The position numbers were made by a program, and so were the translations under genes. A stretch of DNA of 64,000 nucleotides, taken from NCBI GenBank assembly GCA_030562195.1, contig CM060200.1, positions 30,481,023 to 30,545,022 on the forward strand, read 5' to 3'. The notes under the pieces are model-generated. The model saw nothing but the letters and a program-made list of their open reading frames with translations. It was not told the DNA's origin and made no database searches. This document shows, piece after piece, positions 24,204-36,800 of the stretch. This DNA is from Nipponacmea schrenckii. Its lineage: Eukaryota; Mollusca; Gastropoda; Lottiidae. Every line of letters starts with the position of its first letter. Position 1 is the stretch's first letter.

Positions 24204-26245
24204 CTGCTATATGGTGGTCTACCGCTATCATTCAAGGAATTAAGTAATACTTTAAAAGTTTACGAGAAAAAGTATGTTAAAAGACATTTAAATGTTATTC
24301 TAAATGAAATTTTATTCATAAAAAAAGATAAAAATAAAAATAAATCTAAATCAAAATGAAAGTTACTTAAAAATAAATTAAAAACAAATGAAAAACAAAA
24401 CTTTAGATGGGCGATTTGTCTATAAAGGAAACTACTCTTTGTTTTATTTACATAAAATGACTGCTTATTTCAAAAGCAATGGATGAGAATTGCGTTTGTC
24501 AAGACATTCAAAGGAATGAAATGATTGATTTTCTCAAAAGAGATTATAGCCAATATAGATGGATCATTCCTACACTCGACCGTCGGTTGAGATTCTTTGA
24601 TATATTACACTCATTTGACTGTATCGATTGAATCGGTGAAGGATGCTTTTTCTTTAGCCATATATGACTGCTAAATAGCTGTAGTGGAAAACTGCTTGGC
24701 TGAAAATATGGACATCAAATAGTAGGAGCCTTTTTTGCTAAAATTGTTGATAGAAATGGGGTTACAAGTATTTAATTAATTACAGTAATGTTTCAATAAG
24801 TTTAATTTCGTCACAAGTTAAGTTAGTAACAGTCACAAGGCAAATTAGTATATATGGTCACAAGTTAATAACAGTAATTTGGCCTCAAGATAAATTATCA
24901 GTAATTTGGTCACAAAATTATCTTTTTACTTCCAAAATAAATTGTTAACAGTGATATGATCACAAGGTAATCAGTAAGTGCGGTGACAATAACTGCACGA
25001 TTTTCCAATCCAACAGGGTCTATTTCAGACATTGCAGCATAAGCTAAATCTCGGGGCAACCTTAATTGATGTTTTTGTGTTATTTATTTGTACATAGCCC
25101 TATAACAAAGCAGAGCCCCTGGTCCATTTGCTTCATCAGCAACAGCATCATTAACCGATTCAATCGATACAGTCAAATCAGTGTAATAACACTATTTTCG
25201 TTATTGGGATAACACTTACCTGGCATAGCATAATATATTCTAGTGCTGAAAATTGATTGAGACCCGAACGGGTTTTGAACCAGCGATCTCAGAGTCAGGC
25301 ACCTAATCGCCAGTAATGTCAACCGTCTAGACCACTCGGCCAACTGACATGTTCGGGTCTCAGCCAATTTTCAGCACTAGAATCTTGTGCTAAACCAAGT
25401 AAGTGTCATCCCAATAACAAAAATATTGTTGCAACACAACTTTCTAAATAACATCGCATCATCTCAAATCAGTGTAATATCTCAACTGATAATTTATCTT
25501 AAGGCCAAATATCTTTCTGTCATCAATTTACAATTTTAGCAAAAAAGGCTCCTATTAGTTTTGGACCACTATTTGAATTCCATATTTTCAGCCAAAGCAG
25601 TTTTCCACTACAGCTATTTAGCAGTCATATATGGCTAAAGGACAAGCATCCTTCACCGATTTAATCGATACAGTTAAATCAGTGTAATATATCAAAGAAT
25701 CACAACCGACGGTCGAGTGTAGGAATGATCTATCTATATTGGCTATAATCTCTTTTGAGAAAATCAGTCATTTCATTCCTTTGAATGTCTTGACAAAATT
25801 CTGAAATAAGCAGTCATTTTATGTAAATAAAACAAAGAGTAGTTTCCCTTATAGACAAATCGCCATCTAAAGAAGATAAATCGACCTGAGTGCAATGCAT
25901 TGTGGTATACTATGATAGCTGTAGGCTCTACACTTTTTTTTAACTTTGCTTTCTGTTTACTTTTGTTTTAATTTAATTTTTTTTTTTCATTTCCATTTTT
26001 TATGAATTTTTATTTTGATCTTAGTTTAGTTTTGTTTTTCATTTTGTTTTCGGGGGAAATTCGTTTTTTATTTTTTTTTTAAGTAACTTTCATTTTGATT
26101 TAGATTTATTTTTATTTTTATCTTTTTTTATGAATAAAATTTCATTTAGAATTAAATTTAAATGTTTTTAACATACTTTTTTTCGTAAACTTTTAAAGTA
26201 TTACTTAATTCTTTGAATGATAGCGGTAGGCCACCATACTGCTAC
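24204..26245. mobile_element. Foldback element: 2-kb long inverted repeat
   Basis: The arms are about 24204-24750 and 25520-26245 and pair over most of their length. The left outer arm CTACCGCTATCATTCAAGG has its inverse at 26202-26232, and the inner arm end GGAGCCTTTTTTGCTAAAAT pairs with 25532-25552. The right arm has about 180 bp extra (around 25880-26060). The spacer contains a tRNA-like palindrome at 25237-25383 and another copy of GATTCAATCGATACAGTCAA near 25157. There is no transposase frame, so it is a non-autonomous foldback or very large MITE. Confidence 0.75.
25237..25383 (-). repeat. tRNA-like sequence inside a palindrome
   Basis: ATTCTAGTGCTGAAAATTG at the left has its inverse at the right end (ending 25383), and GAGACCCGAAC is also mirrored. 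On the minus strand the interior has box-A-like TTGGCCGAGTGGTC and box-B-like GGTTCAAAACC, with spacing of a class II (Leu/Ser-type) tRNA. The acceptor ends do not pair as a tRNA stem, so this is tRNA-derived and not a functional tRNA gene. Confidence 0.5.
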
Positions 26246-27151
26246 ATTCATGAATGATTGATTGATTGATGAATAGTTGTGAGAGAAATTACTTTAATAA
26301 AAGCCTGAGTGATAGTTTTCAAATAAAGTGTTGTTTTCATAACTTTATTTCAAAACTTTAGGAGTTCCCGTCGTATATTATTGAATTGTTATGGGAATCA
26401 TTTCGTTAGCCTGAAACATTCCTTATCGTTGGTAGATCGCACATGGTCGCCTTCGTTGTAACAAGGGGTAGTAGATTTGTTTGTGGTCAAAACAATCATG
26501 TTCACATTCAAGAGAAAATATGTTTAACTTAGAATGCAATATATGTCTAAAAATAATGATAAATCGGTCATTTTTGTCTTGCCATTATAATATCCTGTAA
26601 AGTTGATAAATAGGTCAGTAATTTTAGTTAGCATTCAAATAACAAATGCCCGTTGTTTGGATGTATTCTTTGAGGAGTTCTTAAGTCGTAAAAATACCTA
26701 ACCAACAGGCCATGTAATACACTACAATATAACTAATCCCTCTATTAATATGAATAATAATTTGTACTTGGAAAAAGTAAATTGCTCTGCTTTATACGTT
26801 GAAATCACTGAAAAGAATATTAGGCGCTTTTATCATTTTGTTAATCCCTATAATCCTATAATTAGGAAAATGATCTATGGAAAGATTTTGTGAATAGCTG
26901 TCTGCTTTTAAAACTTGAAATCATTCATTCATAGGCTTGTGACACTTTTTTTTCAACACATCGACGAAGTACTTAAACGAACTTTAAGGTAATTGACAAG
27001 TAAAGAGAATTTTTGATATCATGTACTGTTTTAACTACTGCCCGTCACACCGGATTCCGACTATCGCGATCCACCGAATTCCGACTATTCGCGATCTTTC
27101 GGTAATTAATTATATACCACGTCGCTGTAAAAGAAAACGCAAGAAAAAAGA
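26246..27151. other. Intergenic AT-rich sequence, no gene seen
   Basis: Only a short local duplication stands out near 27045-27095: CCGGATTCCGACTATCGCGA is echoed by CCGAATTCCGACTATTCGCG. Confidence 0.35.
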
Positions 27152-27822
27152 TAGCTTGCCACGCAAAGTAATATTCGTCCACTGGCAGCATTGATTTTGA
27201 ATAAAAGCTTGACAGTACAGTAACATTTAGCGGACTAAAATATTCAACCGTCCGTCATATTACTTTTTTCTAGGGTGTTTAGTTTCATTAAAATCTGTCA
27301 AGAATTATACCTAATAACAACTTAAATGAATGATAACAAACAATTTCATCAAGTTTCATAAAAATCTTCAAAGAATTGTTCCTTGTAGAGTGTTTATGAG
27401 CCAAAATCGAAATAGTTAAAAAAAAAGAACAAGGGCAATAATTCATATTAAATATTTTACAATATTTCTTATATTCAATAGGGTTAATCCTTGGGTGATA
27501 ATATTAACAATTTCAGCAAGTTTTGTCAAAATCTGTAAAAAGTGTGCCTTCTAGAATGTTTACCAGCGTTTCCAAAAAAAGGCAATAACTGATACTAAAT
27601 ATTTTAAAATTTTTCTGATTGCAATAGGGTTCATCCTTGGGTGATTTCAAATACTCATGCCAAGATTCATCAAAATCCTTAAAGAATTGTGCCTTGTAGA
27701 ATTTTTACGAGCCAAAATCAAACGCATTTTAAAGAACAAGGGCCACAATTCATATTAAATATATTTCGATATTTTTTATTTTCAATAGGGTCATCCTTAG
27801 GTAAAAAGGTGGGCATTTTTAT
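27152..27822 (-). mobile_element. 160-bp-unit tandem element, minus orientation
   Basis: The low-coordinate end AGATAGCTTGCC...CACTGGCAGCATTGAT is the inverse of the ends at 8340-8400 and 49150-49196. The high-coordinate end carries GGTGGGCATTTTT, the inverse of the GCCCAC start. Between are about three degenerate units with AGGGTTNATCCTTGGGTGAT, ATCTGTAAAAAGTGTGCCTT and TTCATATTAAATAT. ACCGTCCGTC near 27250 is a remnant of the GTCCGTCG microsatellite. Confidence 0.65.
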
Positions 27823-28272
27823 TGATATCTAAATACGTGGGTACGCCTAATTCCTTATATCCCCTTCACATACACGAGACCTAAGAGTCCTTACTGATCG
27901 CCAACTCGATACGTAGTTACAAGCATCCGCAGCCTAGATAAATAACTTGTATCCATAAATAACTCGCTTGATGGACGTGACTATTAACAACTATTTGCAG
28001 ACACAATTATGAAATCGTCATTATTTTAATAACTCGTTTGGCTAGCAAATTTATCAAAATAGATGCAGACGGGTGAAGAAAATTTCTCTGAAATAAATGA
28101 TTTTCACAATTTAAATGAATTGATAGAAACGACACTTAACACACCATACATTTTCCTGATAAATTTCCAAAGTTTTGGTACCACATTCAATTGTGTTAGT
28201 ATTATTTTCATTATAAATAGGTGAAATGAGAAATTAATGAGACAAAAAGAGCTAAAATGTTTCTGCTACTGC

Positions 28273-28278
28273 TTTATT
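28273..28278 (-). terminator. Candidate polyadenylation signal of the GPCR gene
   Basis: Minus-strand AATAAA lies about 25 bp after the stop codon. This position is plausible for a very short 3' UTR; other copies further on are possible. Confidence 0.35.
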
Positions 28279-28301
28279 AACACTTGACAATATTGTTTAT
28301 A

Positions 28302-31300
28302 TTAATATTTAACTGATACAGTGCTGACTCTAGTTGAACTTTCAGTATACTTCAAAGTTGGTTTATCCAGTTTGGGTTCACAACACAGCTTTCTTCTAAG
28401 TGTGTGTCGGAACTGACTAAAATATACGATAATTACCGAGTATTCTCCACATAGACCAAAAATAGTTATGTCCCTTGAATTATAGATCGACGATTAAGAA
28501 ATTTCCCAAAAAAGCTCAATGCAAAGTAAAATATTTGAGAGATTTGTTTGATCATTGGAGAATAACGATTAATCTACCTTAATTAAAAAAGTTTTAATCG
28601 TTTTGATGTCTTTTGCCGTGCCAGTGCGTTTTCAAAAGCTCATTTTCACTATCCAACTGCATTATAAGTGTCAAAGGAAATATAGAAGGAAAGAATAAAA
28701 AATCAACGTTCTGACAATTGCGCAGCCTTCCGAGGAATAGGGGAACTCACACTTAGAGAACTCTCACAAAATTGTTTTCAAATTGATTCATACCTGTATC
28801 CATATTGCCGCATCCACGATTTTGTTATATCTGTTTCCCAATGAAGAAGGTCATGATGCTCGAAAAATTTTGAAACTTGTGTTAAAGCTTAATTATATAA
28901 ACAAATTATGTATTATAACACGCAGTTGTAGTCGCGAAATCTTTTAAAATAGAAAAATATACGCATTGTAAACTTACGTCGACATTGACATAAACAGGTA
29001 GGGATTGAGGCAACTATTAAAGAATGCCAATGTATCAGCTGTTAATCTGGTAAAATAATGTTGGTATATGGGGTATCCAAAAGCTAATAATACATGGATT
29101 ATCAAAGTAGGTCCCCAACAAACAGCGAATACCACTAAAAGTGACAACAGCATCCGGAGAACCTATAATTTAAAAACGAGCAAGTAAAATAAAAACAATC
29201 TTGTTTATTTATGTATAAAAATATGCGGTCAAAATAACATTATTATACATCCTTCCTCATGGTCATTTTCACTTTCAAATTATTTTTGGCACGCAATATG
29301 TTTGCACCCGGAAAAGTTGAATTATATGAACATCTGGCAATACAAGAAACTTCCGAAAGTAGATAATTATTGTATGGACTTACCTGTTTTCTTTTCTCTA
29401 TAGCATTTGCAACATGTTCTTTGTCTTTATCTTTGTCTGGTGAGTCATTAGTAGTTGATTCACTAAATGATGAATCATTCACGGAGCTCTCTGACCGGAA
29501 TGGTTTCGTTCTCAAACTGAAAACGAATATTTTTTTAGAAATAAGTGCAGCTCGTATAATATATACAAAATAAAATGAGTGCGTAATATATATTTTTCCA
29601 AGATAGAATGTACCATTATTTTACCTTGTTCAGTTGTAGAGTGGTGAACAGTCGTCAAAGTATATCAGTCTTTTCCACATAAATATATGGATATATACAT
29701 GGACATAATATATTCAAACGTTGCTTTTGGAACATGTCTTTTCTATAACGATATTCTTATTAAATTTACTTTGTTTTTGAAATCCGATATGATCTTTTGA
29801 AATTATTGTGAAAGCCTATAGAAATTTGCGCATTTTTAATCTTGGTACATCTGACGTCACTTCATGAAGTAATTTGGGTTAATCTTGTTTTTTATCCAAG
29901 AGTTTGATCAAACTGAAAAGTAATACTGGAAATGTGATACAGACCATCAATAAATCCATAATTTACTTCAACAGCAATCTTATCCAGTTACCTTTTATTG
30001 TCGCCTTGCATGTTCTGAACAACCAGGGCGCTTTTCCACAGTGTTAAAGCACTCTTACCATAGGTATAAACCATTACCATCAGTGGAATACAATACAATA
30101 TTAATAAATAATAGATGAAAAACAACTTTGTGTGGATAGGATTATCAAAGTTACTGCGACACAAATTTGTATTTGTCCACGAACTCATATAGCTTTTCTA
30201 AAAATTAGAAGGAAAATGTCAAGTTTAGAAAAGAAAAATGACACTTTGATAATAGTATTTGTCATAACGGTATAAGCCAAAATTGAAGAGAAACTACGGA
30301 GACCCTTACGAGCAGTTCCAATACATTTATTTTAGTTTCCGTGTTTATAGTATGACGTCAATAATTAATATGTTTAAACAAAATACTAAAACAAAGGTAT
30401 TGGTAGTGCATGTAAGGGGATCCGTGAGAAATATATCATTTTATTATTTGTTATATATTTTATAACAATTTCAAGTTGACTAAGAACATGTATTTATGTA
30501 AATAACAGATAATAGAAATATTTTCTAATATAATTTACATGTTTGATGCCCCTGTACAACACGTCGTAATGCACATGTATATTATGAGTTTAAAAAAAGA
30601 AATTACCATTGCAAAAATAGTAGGTGATGCTAAAAGTCCCGATGTTAGCCATATAATGACAATTAAAATAATGGCTCTTTTAACACTACACCGAAACTGT
30701 GCTTTCAAAGGATAACAGATGGCATAGAACCTGTATACATATAAGAATATTATAATATTGTTTCATTCTAAACATAGTTATAACGATTCTCACTTAAAAG
30801 TGAGACGACTGGAATACATTTGTCCGAATATGCTTGTCTCTTGGTAATTGTTTTCTTTTCCGAGCGACAAAAGAAAAGACACAAAGGTATTAATACGAAT
30901 CTACAAGCGTTAATAAGACAAGTGAAAATTTGAAATTGCAAAAGATTTCTTTTTTTCTATAACATTGAATTATAAAATTTCTTTTATTTCTTTAACATTA
31001 AATTATAAAATTTCTTTTAGCGCTTAATATAATTGCATCGGTTCTATTAAGCTGTCATTTAAACATGTATATGCCATTTGCTTGTGAGACCGTAAATCTG
31101 CTTGCCAAAAATTCTTCATATGGGGAAATTTGTTATTTTTTTTACGTAAATCAGACATTCATTCATAAAAAATAATGTTACCTTTCAAAACTTATAACAG
31201 TCAGTGTCAAAACAGAGCACGCTAAACTGAAATCTTTCAAATAATAAACAGCTTTACAAACTATTCCATCTAAAATGTTCGATATACGAAAAAATTCCAT

Positions 31301-33814
31301 TTCCTATTAAAAATTATATAAACATGAAATTAAGCGCATTTTAAAGTAAAAGTGAAATTTAAAGTGATATTCTGAGAGACAAATATATATAGTTTTGTTC
31401 TAAATTGCATTTTGTACAAGAACCCATTCTAGGTCAAGACATTTTATTTCATTATGAATTTTCGTGAAGATTTTCGTGGAAAACTTTCAATGCAGAAAAC
31501 ATTGTGTTCAACTAAACGCATCTTCTTAATAAATATCACATATCACCGATCAACTACCGAAAAGGTATTAATTATAAATCCTCGTATAAACATACGGACT
31601 TGGTAGAAACAAAAGTATTAACAATTTTCGAAATGCATTGGTCAGTATGTAGATGTACCAACAATTTTGTGCATAGTATATCAATAATATAATGATAAAT
31701 AGATAAATTGGTCTATTCAATTAGCGACATAACTAAAATAAAAGCGACTCTCAATCTTCTCAATGTCAGAGTATCCTGTACCACATTGGGTTTGAAATGC
31801 AGTATTTTAATTGGATAGTAGCCTATACGCTAGCGAATATAGCCAACCAGAGCCATCAACAGAAAGTCTATGAAACAAGTCGATTTTTTATAGTCTTTCT
31901 GTCGACAACTCAGATTAGATGTAGGCATGTACACGAGCGCATAATACAATCACAAAAACTTCGCTAAAATAAAAATAAAATGCGTTTTGAAGTCAAGGTA
32001 TTACAGAAATTCGTAATACCCTGATATTGTGAAGAGGCATAAATATCACTCAGATTTAATCAATAGTTTTGGCCTACTATATTGATACATCGTACAGGGT
32101 TTTTTTTTCTCCATAAATAGATTTTTTGTTCACCAAGTTGCAGATGGTTATTTTTTCTTACCTTAAGAGGTAGACACACCATAACGACCAGTAAATCACT
32201 AGCAGCGAGACTAAGTATCAATAAGAAAGTTGCCGACCTTGACTTCATCCAAAACAACAATCCAACAATCGTCAAGATGTTACCTGTAATCAACCAACCA
32301 ATAGACACAGAAAACAGACTACTATGATACATTGTTGAGGATTTCGGAACCAATTATTATTATTACTGTATACAGCATAAAACTATTATATACTATAAAT
32401 TGCGCTATTTGTGAGTGTTGATATGAATATTCTTATTATTATTACAGGCAGTATGCAATGAGGGGGGGGGGGGGTAGTAGTGATTTAATGAAATAACAGA
32501 AAAAGATAAAATAAAGATAAAGATTTGTCATATAAATGTACTCTGATAAAAGTGCGTTTTTATCGCAAATATACATTATATTACGATATTCGTGTGATAC
32601 AATAAATTTGTTTATAACCAGTCACTTGTCTCCCATTGCAATATTTTTCGGGAAATCTTAAGTGTTTGGGTCAAGAATCGGCTGACCAAAAACCTTAAAA
32701 TTAATCATGACGCTTCTTGGAAATTAATAAAGACCAATTTAAATAATAATTGTACCCACCAGCAATACCAAGAGTAAAAAGTAAGGAGTAAACAGTTGTG
32801 AGAACAATAAATGATATCCTATCCTCTTCCTTTATGTTTACATCGCCTTCATTTGATAATCCATCTGTTGAATTAAATCCCGTAGAGTCAGATGGTTTAG
32901 ATGCTGCTGGTGATGATACACATATTTTTCTACAGATACATAATAACTGTCTGACTTCTTCTCTTGTGTACTTGTAGAAGAAATCCCATGATCCGAACTC
33001 TGCCAATATAGAACATCTTGCTGGTATTGATGCTACACCTAAAAGTGATGTAGTTGGTTCTTGACTATCATGGTAATCAGTTTTTTCGTCCTTGTGGGTT
33101 GTTAATACTACATTCCCTTTCTCGTCCATTGTGGTTGGTATTTTGATTTTTTGTGAATTCGTGGTAAAAGACCCTTCATTGCTTTGAAAAACCGTTGTTA
33201 ATCCGCTGCTTTGAGCAACACTTGTTGTTGTTAAATTGTATCTTCGAACATTGGTTGTGGTTGGTACTTTGTTTTCGTTCGTTGTTTGTTCCTGATCGTT
33301 TTGGTTTGTAGATATTGGTGTAGACGTGGAATTGTTCAGACGGTCAATATCTTCAACAAAAACACAAGTGATTTAGAACAGATATTTATGTAAGTTAATC
33401 TGACTAAGTATCTAATATTGTGTGTGCCTTCCATTGTGCCCAAGGCATTCGAAATCTATTTTCAGATTCATGAAAGCGGATTTCGGCCTCCTTACTTATA
33501 AGATTGAAATTCTAAGCCAGCTGTTAAAGAACTTTTAATTGTCTTTTCTTAAAATGAATAAACATTTTTTCTTTAAAGTTGACAAATACATTTTTTATTT
33601 CTTCTTGCTGTGTACATAATTCGTGTCTGCTTTAAAACCAATTATAAGTTCCCGTGCAGCTTTACAAGACCAGGCGATGTTGTATGATGATGTGATAAAC
33701 ACCGAAGAATGTATTGCTCTTTAACAAATTAAACTGTATGATGTAAATATCTATATTTAATACTCACCCAAAGTTAGATGTACCAAGTCGATATACGTTA
33801 TATTTAACAAAAGC
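28302..33814 (-). CDS. Class A (rhodopsin-like) peptide GPCR, N-terminal exon(s) not found
   Basis: Exons in transcript order: 33814-33768 (weaker), 33350-32760, 32283-32162, 31303-31182, 30730-30607, 30197-29992, 29516-29384, 29162-28978 and 28416-28302. All phases agree, giving about 547 residues to TAA. The long Ser/Thr/Asn-rich ectodomain has NIT, NST and NLT glycosylation sites and several Cys. TM1 is split by an intron (YSLLFTLGIAG|N). TM2 has LSLAASDLLV, TM3 starts at VCK and ends ERF in place of DRY, then YAICYPLKAQF. TM4 has IVIIWLTSGLLASP, ECL2 the partner Cys, TM6 CWGP, TM7 NSCLNPYLF (F replaces Tyr in NPxxY). Helix 8 ends CC, a likely palmitoylation site. The loop before TM6 is acidic/Ser-rich. 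By eye the TM3-4 region is closest to TRH/ghrelin/orexin-type receptors; the ligand is unknown. Confidence 0.85.
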
Positions 33815-34840
33815 CTACAAAATAATACGGGAAACAAGTTATTTACTCTATTGCAAAAGCCTGCAGTTTCTGGTTCTATACGAAAGATCAATAAGTAAAG
33901 TAGAACTATTTCCAAAGCATTACAAATTAAATTACAAATTCTTTCCTTTCTTGAGATACTTTTGTCTCTTTGTAATCAAGATGTTTTCTTCCACAGTCTC
34001 GTAATGTCATTATTTGTTACCAATCACATTTAGTTTCTCGATTACAATGACGAGTTGTGGGATATATGATTTATAATCTTGTCTGAATGAACATTTAGGT
34101 GTATTTTGTAAACAAAAAAAAAATGGTATTGTAAGTAAAAGATTTTTCCACTCTGTGCACAATTTCAACCCTGCAAACAAAAGACAAATAATCAAAGATG
34201 GATCACAATGACAGCAATCTTGAAAATACCTACCAAAATAGCTTACATGAGTACACTAACATTGCAAAGAGCATTAATTTAAAGTAAAATGACACGGAAT
34301 GAAATTCCGACGGAAATACCACCGCTTCTGTTTAAAACTTGAATATTACAAAGCATTTGAAAAATGGGTCTAGGAGATATTGTTAAAATTATGTTGCAAA
34401 ACATTATGTTGTGTATACTTACATATATAATAGACGTTTATCCATGCTTATCTTAATCTCAAAATACAATGTCTAAACTTTTTAGACTTGACTATTTAAT
34501 AGTTGATTCTACCGAAAACATCCCCACCCATCGCCTGACAAAATTTCATAGAGAATGTCTTTATCCAAGTTAATGGAAATTGTTCATTGGAAAAAGATGG
34601 AATTTCACTTTTCAACTCATATTGTTGATCAAACAGGATGGCAGATAATGGAATATAAACACTAAAGTTATCGTAAAGAGTATAATTATTAACTAAAAGT
34701 AATTAAATCATGGTAATTTAGAAGACATTTTAACATTATTTTATATCGTCAGTCATTTATTAATGTTTTTTAAAGACATAATGTCAGTGATGTCACCAGG
34801 TACGAATTAAACGATAATGGATAGTTACCCATGCTACCCT
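33815..34840. other. Upstream flank of the GPCR, no exon identified
   Basis: The start codon and signal peptide exon should lie here or further on (minus strand). A minus frame at 34010-34195 is hydrophobic after a TTTGCAG acceptor-like site, but no in-phase donor was found, so it is not called. Confidence 0.3.
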
Positions 34841-35634
34841 AGTTCACATGTTTTGTTTTTGGATTGTAATGACCCGTTTACAGTTTACATGTCTTGTTTT
34901 TTGATAACTCGGGCCGCATAGACCTGTTAAAAGTTCAAGTGTCTTGTTTTAAATAACTTGGGTCGTAAAGACCTGTTAACAGTACACGTTTTGTTTTAAA
35001 TAACTCAGGCCGTATAGACCTGTTAACAGTACACATGTCTTGTTTTAATAAATCAGACCGTATAGACCTGTTAACAGTACACATGTCTTGTTTAAAATAA
35101 CTCAGGTCGTATAGACCTGTTAACAGTACACATGTCTTGTTTTAATAAATCAGACCGTATAGACCTGTTAACAGTTCACATGTCTTGTTTTAAATAACCC
35201 AGGCCGTAAAGACCTCTTAACAGTACACACGTCTTGTTTTAAATAAATCAGACCGTAAAGACCTATTAACAGTTCACATGTCTTGTTTTAAATAACTCAG
35301 GCCGTATAGACCTGTTAACAGTACACATGTCTTGTTTTAAATAACTCAGGCCGTATAGACCCGTTAACAGTACACATGTCTTGTTTTAAATAACTCGGGA
35401 CGCATGGACCTGTTAACAGTACACATATCTTGTTTTAAATAACTCAGGCCGTATAGACCTATTAACAGTTCACATGTCTTGTTTTAAATAAATCAGGCCA
35501 TAAAGACCTGTTAACAGTTCACATGTCTTGTGTTAAATAACTCAGGCCGTATAGACCTGTTAACAGTTCACATGTCTTGTTTTAAATAACTCAGGCCGTA
35601 TAGACATGTTAACAGTTCACATGTCTTGTTTTAA

Positions 35635-36192
35635 AGGGGCACAATCTTGATTTGTTTTGGACAATCATCCGACAGCCTCAAACACATGAAATCTTTTGCT
35701 TAGCTAATTAGAAATAGTCTACAGAGCTTACCTTTGAAATTTGATCTTTCAAATCCATGTGTATCCATAATTATCCGTGTTTGAAAATAATAATGTCTTA
35801 AGATATTACGAACGTCCCGCGTATTGGAAAACGGTTCGTCTTGATAATCAAAGAGTTATCCCTTCCCGTCGTGCAATAGCACGGGTCAGGTCATCTATAT
35901 AAATAGACTACTGCGAAGGCCTACCACAGAGTTATCTTTACTCTGTGGGCCCACATAGACAAAACAAAAAGAAAGTAAAAACAATTGTAGACTTTGTCAA
36001 CAGGACACACAATTTTCAGACTGACTGGAGACCAGCCGCGTACAGCACGGAAAAAAAATGAAAAGTGAAATTTTTTTGTTTGAGGTATATTTCAAGGTAT
36101 TTTGCGATTTTCTTAGAGCTTGAGTATTTCTGAGGACTGTTTAAATGTAACAAAGGCCCAAAACGACCCCTAAAAATCAAGATTGTGCCCCT
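35635..36192. mobile_element. MITE family 1, copy B, inserted in the 49-bp minisatellite
   Basis: The termini AGGGGCACAATCTTGATTT and AAATCAAGATTGTGCCCCT are exact inverse complements. The site reads TTAA on both sides, and removing the element restores a normal minisatellite unit. It is longer than copy A because it keeps a segment with ACGGGTCAGG and an AGAGTTATC hairpin-like part. Because TTTTAAA is palindromic, TA, TTAA or TTTAAA as the duplicated target are all compatible. Confidence 0.9.
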
Positions 36193-36245
36193 TTAAATAA
36201 CTCAGGCCGTATAGACCAGTTAAATGTTCACATGTGTTGTTTTAA

Positions 36246-36711
36246 AGGGATAATAGGCGTTAGAACGAACATAAAATTTTAAGTTCACTCAATTTTGGAC
36301 AATAACCGTATATACCCATCAATGGACTTACCTATACATCAAAATCCCTCTAAAATCCGATAAATCACCCAAATAAAGTAGTTAATCATAAAACGCTTGA
36401 GCCATCCATCAAGCGATTTTCAAATCGTGTAAATATAAAGGGAAGTAACTCTAACATGTGAGTTTTCACGCGTCCTTGACCCCTACTGTTGAATTCCACA
36501 ATGATGTTTTAGCGTTGATTTACCAGACGCTTTTATTCTCAAACTGAATGGAATCGTCGCTGGCTCACTTTTTTTTAAAAGTCCGAATATATTTTTATTG
36601 TGGCTTTTTAAAATTTGGTAAAGTGTGGGATGCATACTTATTTAACTAATAGTCAATATGAAACACAAATATAAGCCGTAGGACGAGTGTATTCTAACGC
36701 CTATTATCCCT
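36246..36711. mobile_element. MITE family 2, inserted in the same minisatellite
   Basis: The termini AGGGATAATAGGCGTTAGAA and TTCTAACGCCTATTATCCCT are inverse complements, flanked by TTAA (36242-36245, 36712-36715). The interior shares nothing obvious with family 1. A related left end is at 63890. No coding frame. Confidence 0.9.
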
Positions 36712-36800
36712 TTAATAACTCAGGCCGTATAGACCAGTTAACAGTTCACCTGTCTTGTTTTAAATAAATGAGACAATAAAGACACGTGAACGGTTCACAC

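Larger units (their letters stand above)
34841..36800. repeat. 49-bp minisatellite interrupted by two MITEs
   Basis: About sixteen units at 34841-35634, one at 36193-36245 and about two at 36712-36800. Each contains TTAACAGTTCACATGTCTTG, then TTTTAAATAACTCAGGCCG and TATAGACCTG. Some units are 48 bp with TTTTAATAAATCAGACCG. The last unit is degenerate. Both interruptions fall in the TTTTAAA of a unit. Confidence 0.93.

Noticed and set aside
25262..25355. Functional tRNA-Leu/Ser gene on the minus strand
   Set aside because: A and B boxes are present but the acceptor stem does not pair, and the sequence is embedded in a palindromic repeat; tRNA-derived repeat is more likely.
31855..31910. Hairpin ACAGAAAGTCTAT...ATAGTCTTTCTGT as a microRNA precursor
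   Set aside because: The stem is short, the loop is unremarkable and it lies in a GPCR intron with repeat-like words; no evidence of processing can be seen.
34010..34195. Hydrophobic minus-strand frame as signal-peptide exon of the GPCR
   Set aside because: It follows an acceptor-like site, but no donor in the required phase was found and the hydrophobic part is not preceded by a convincing start context.
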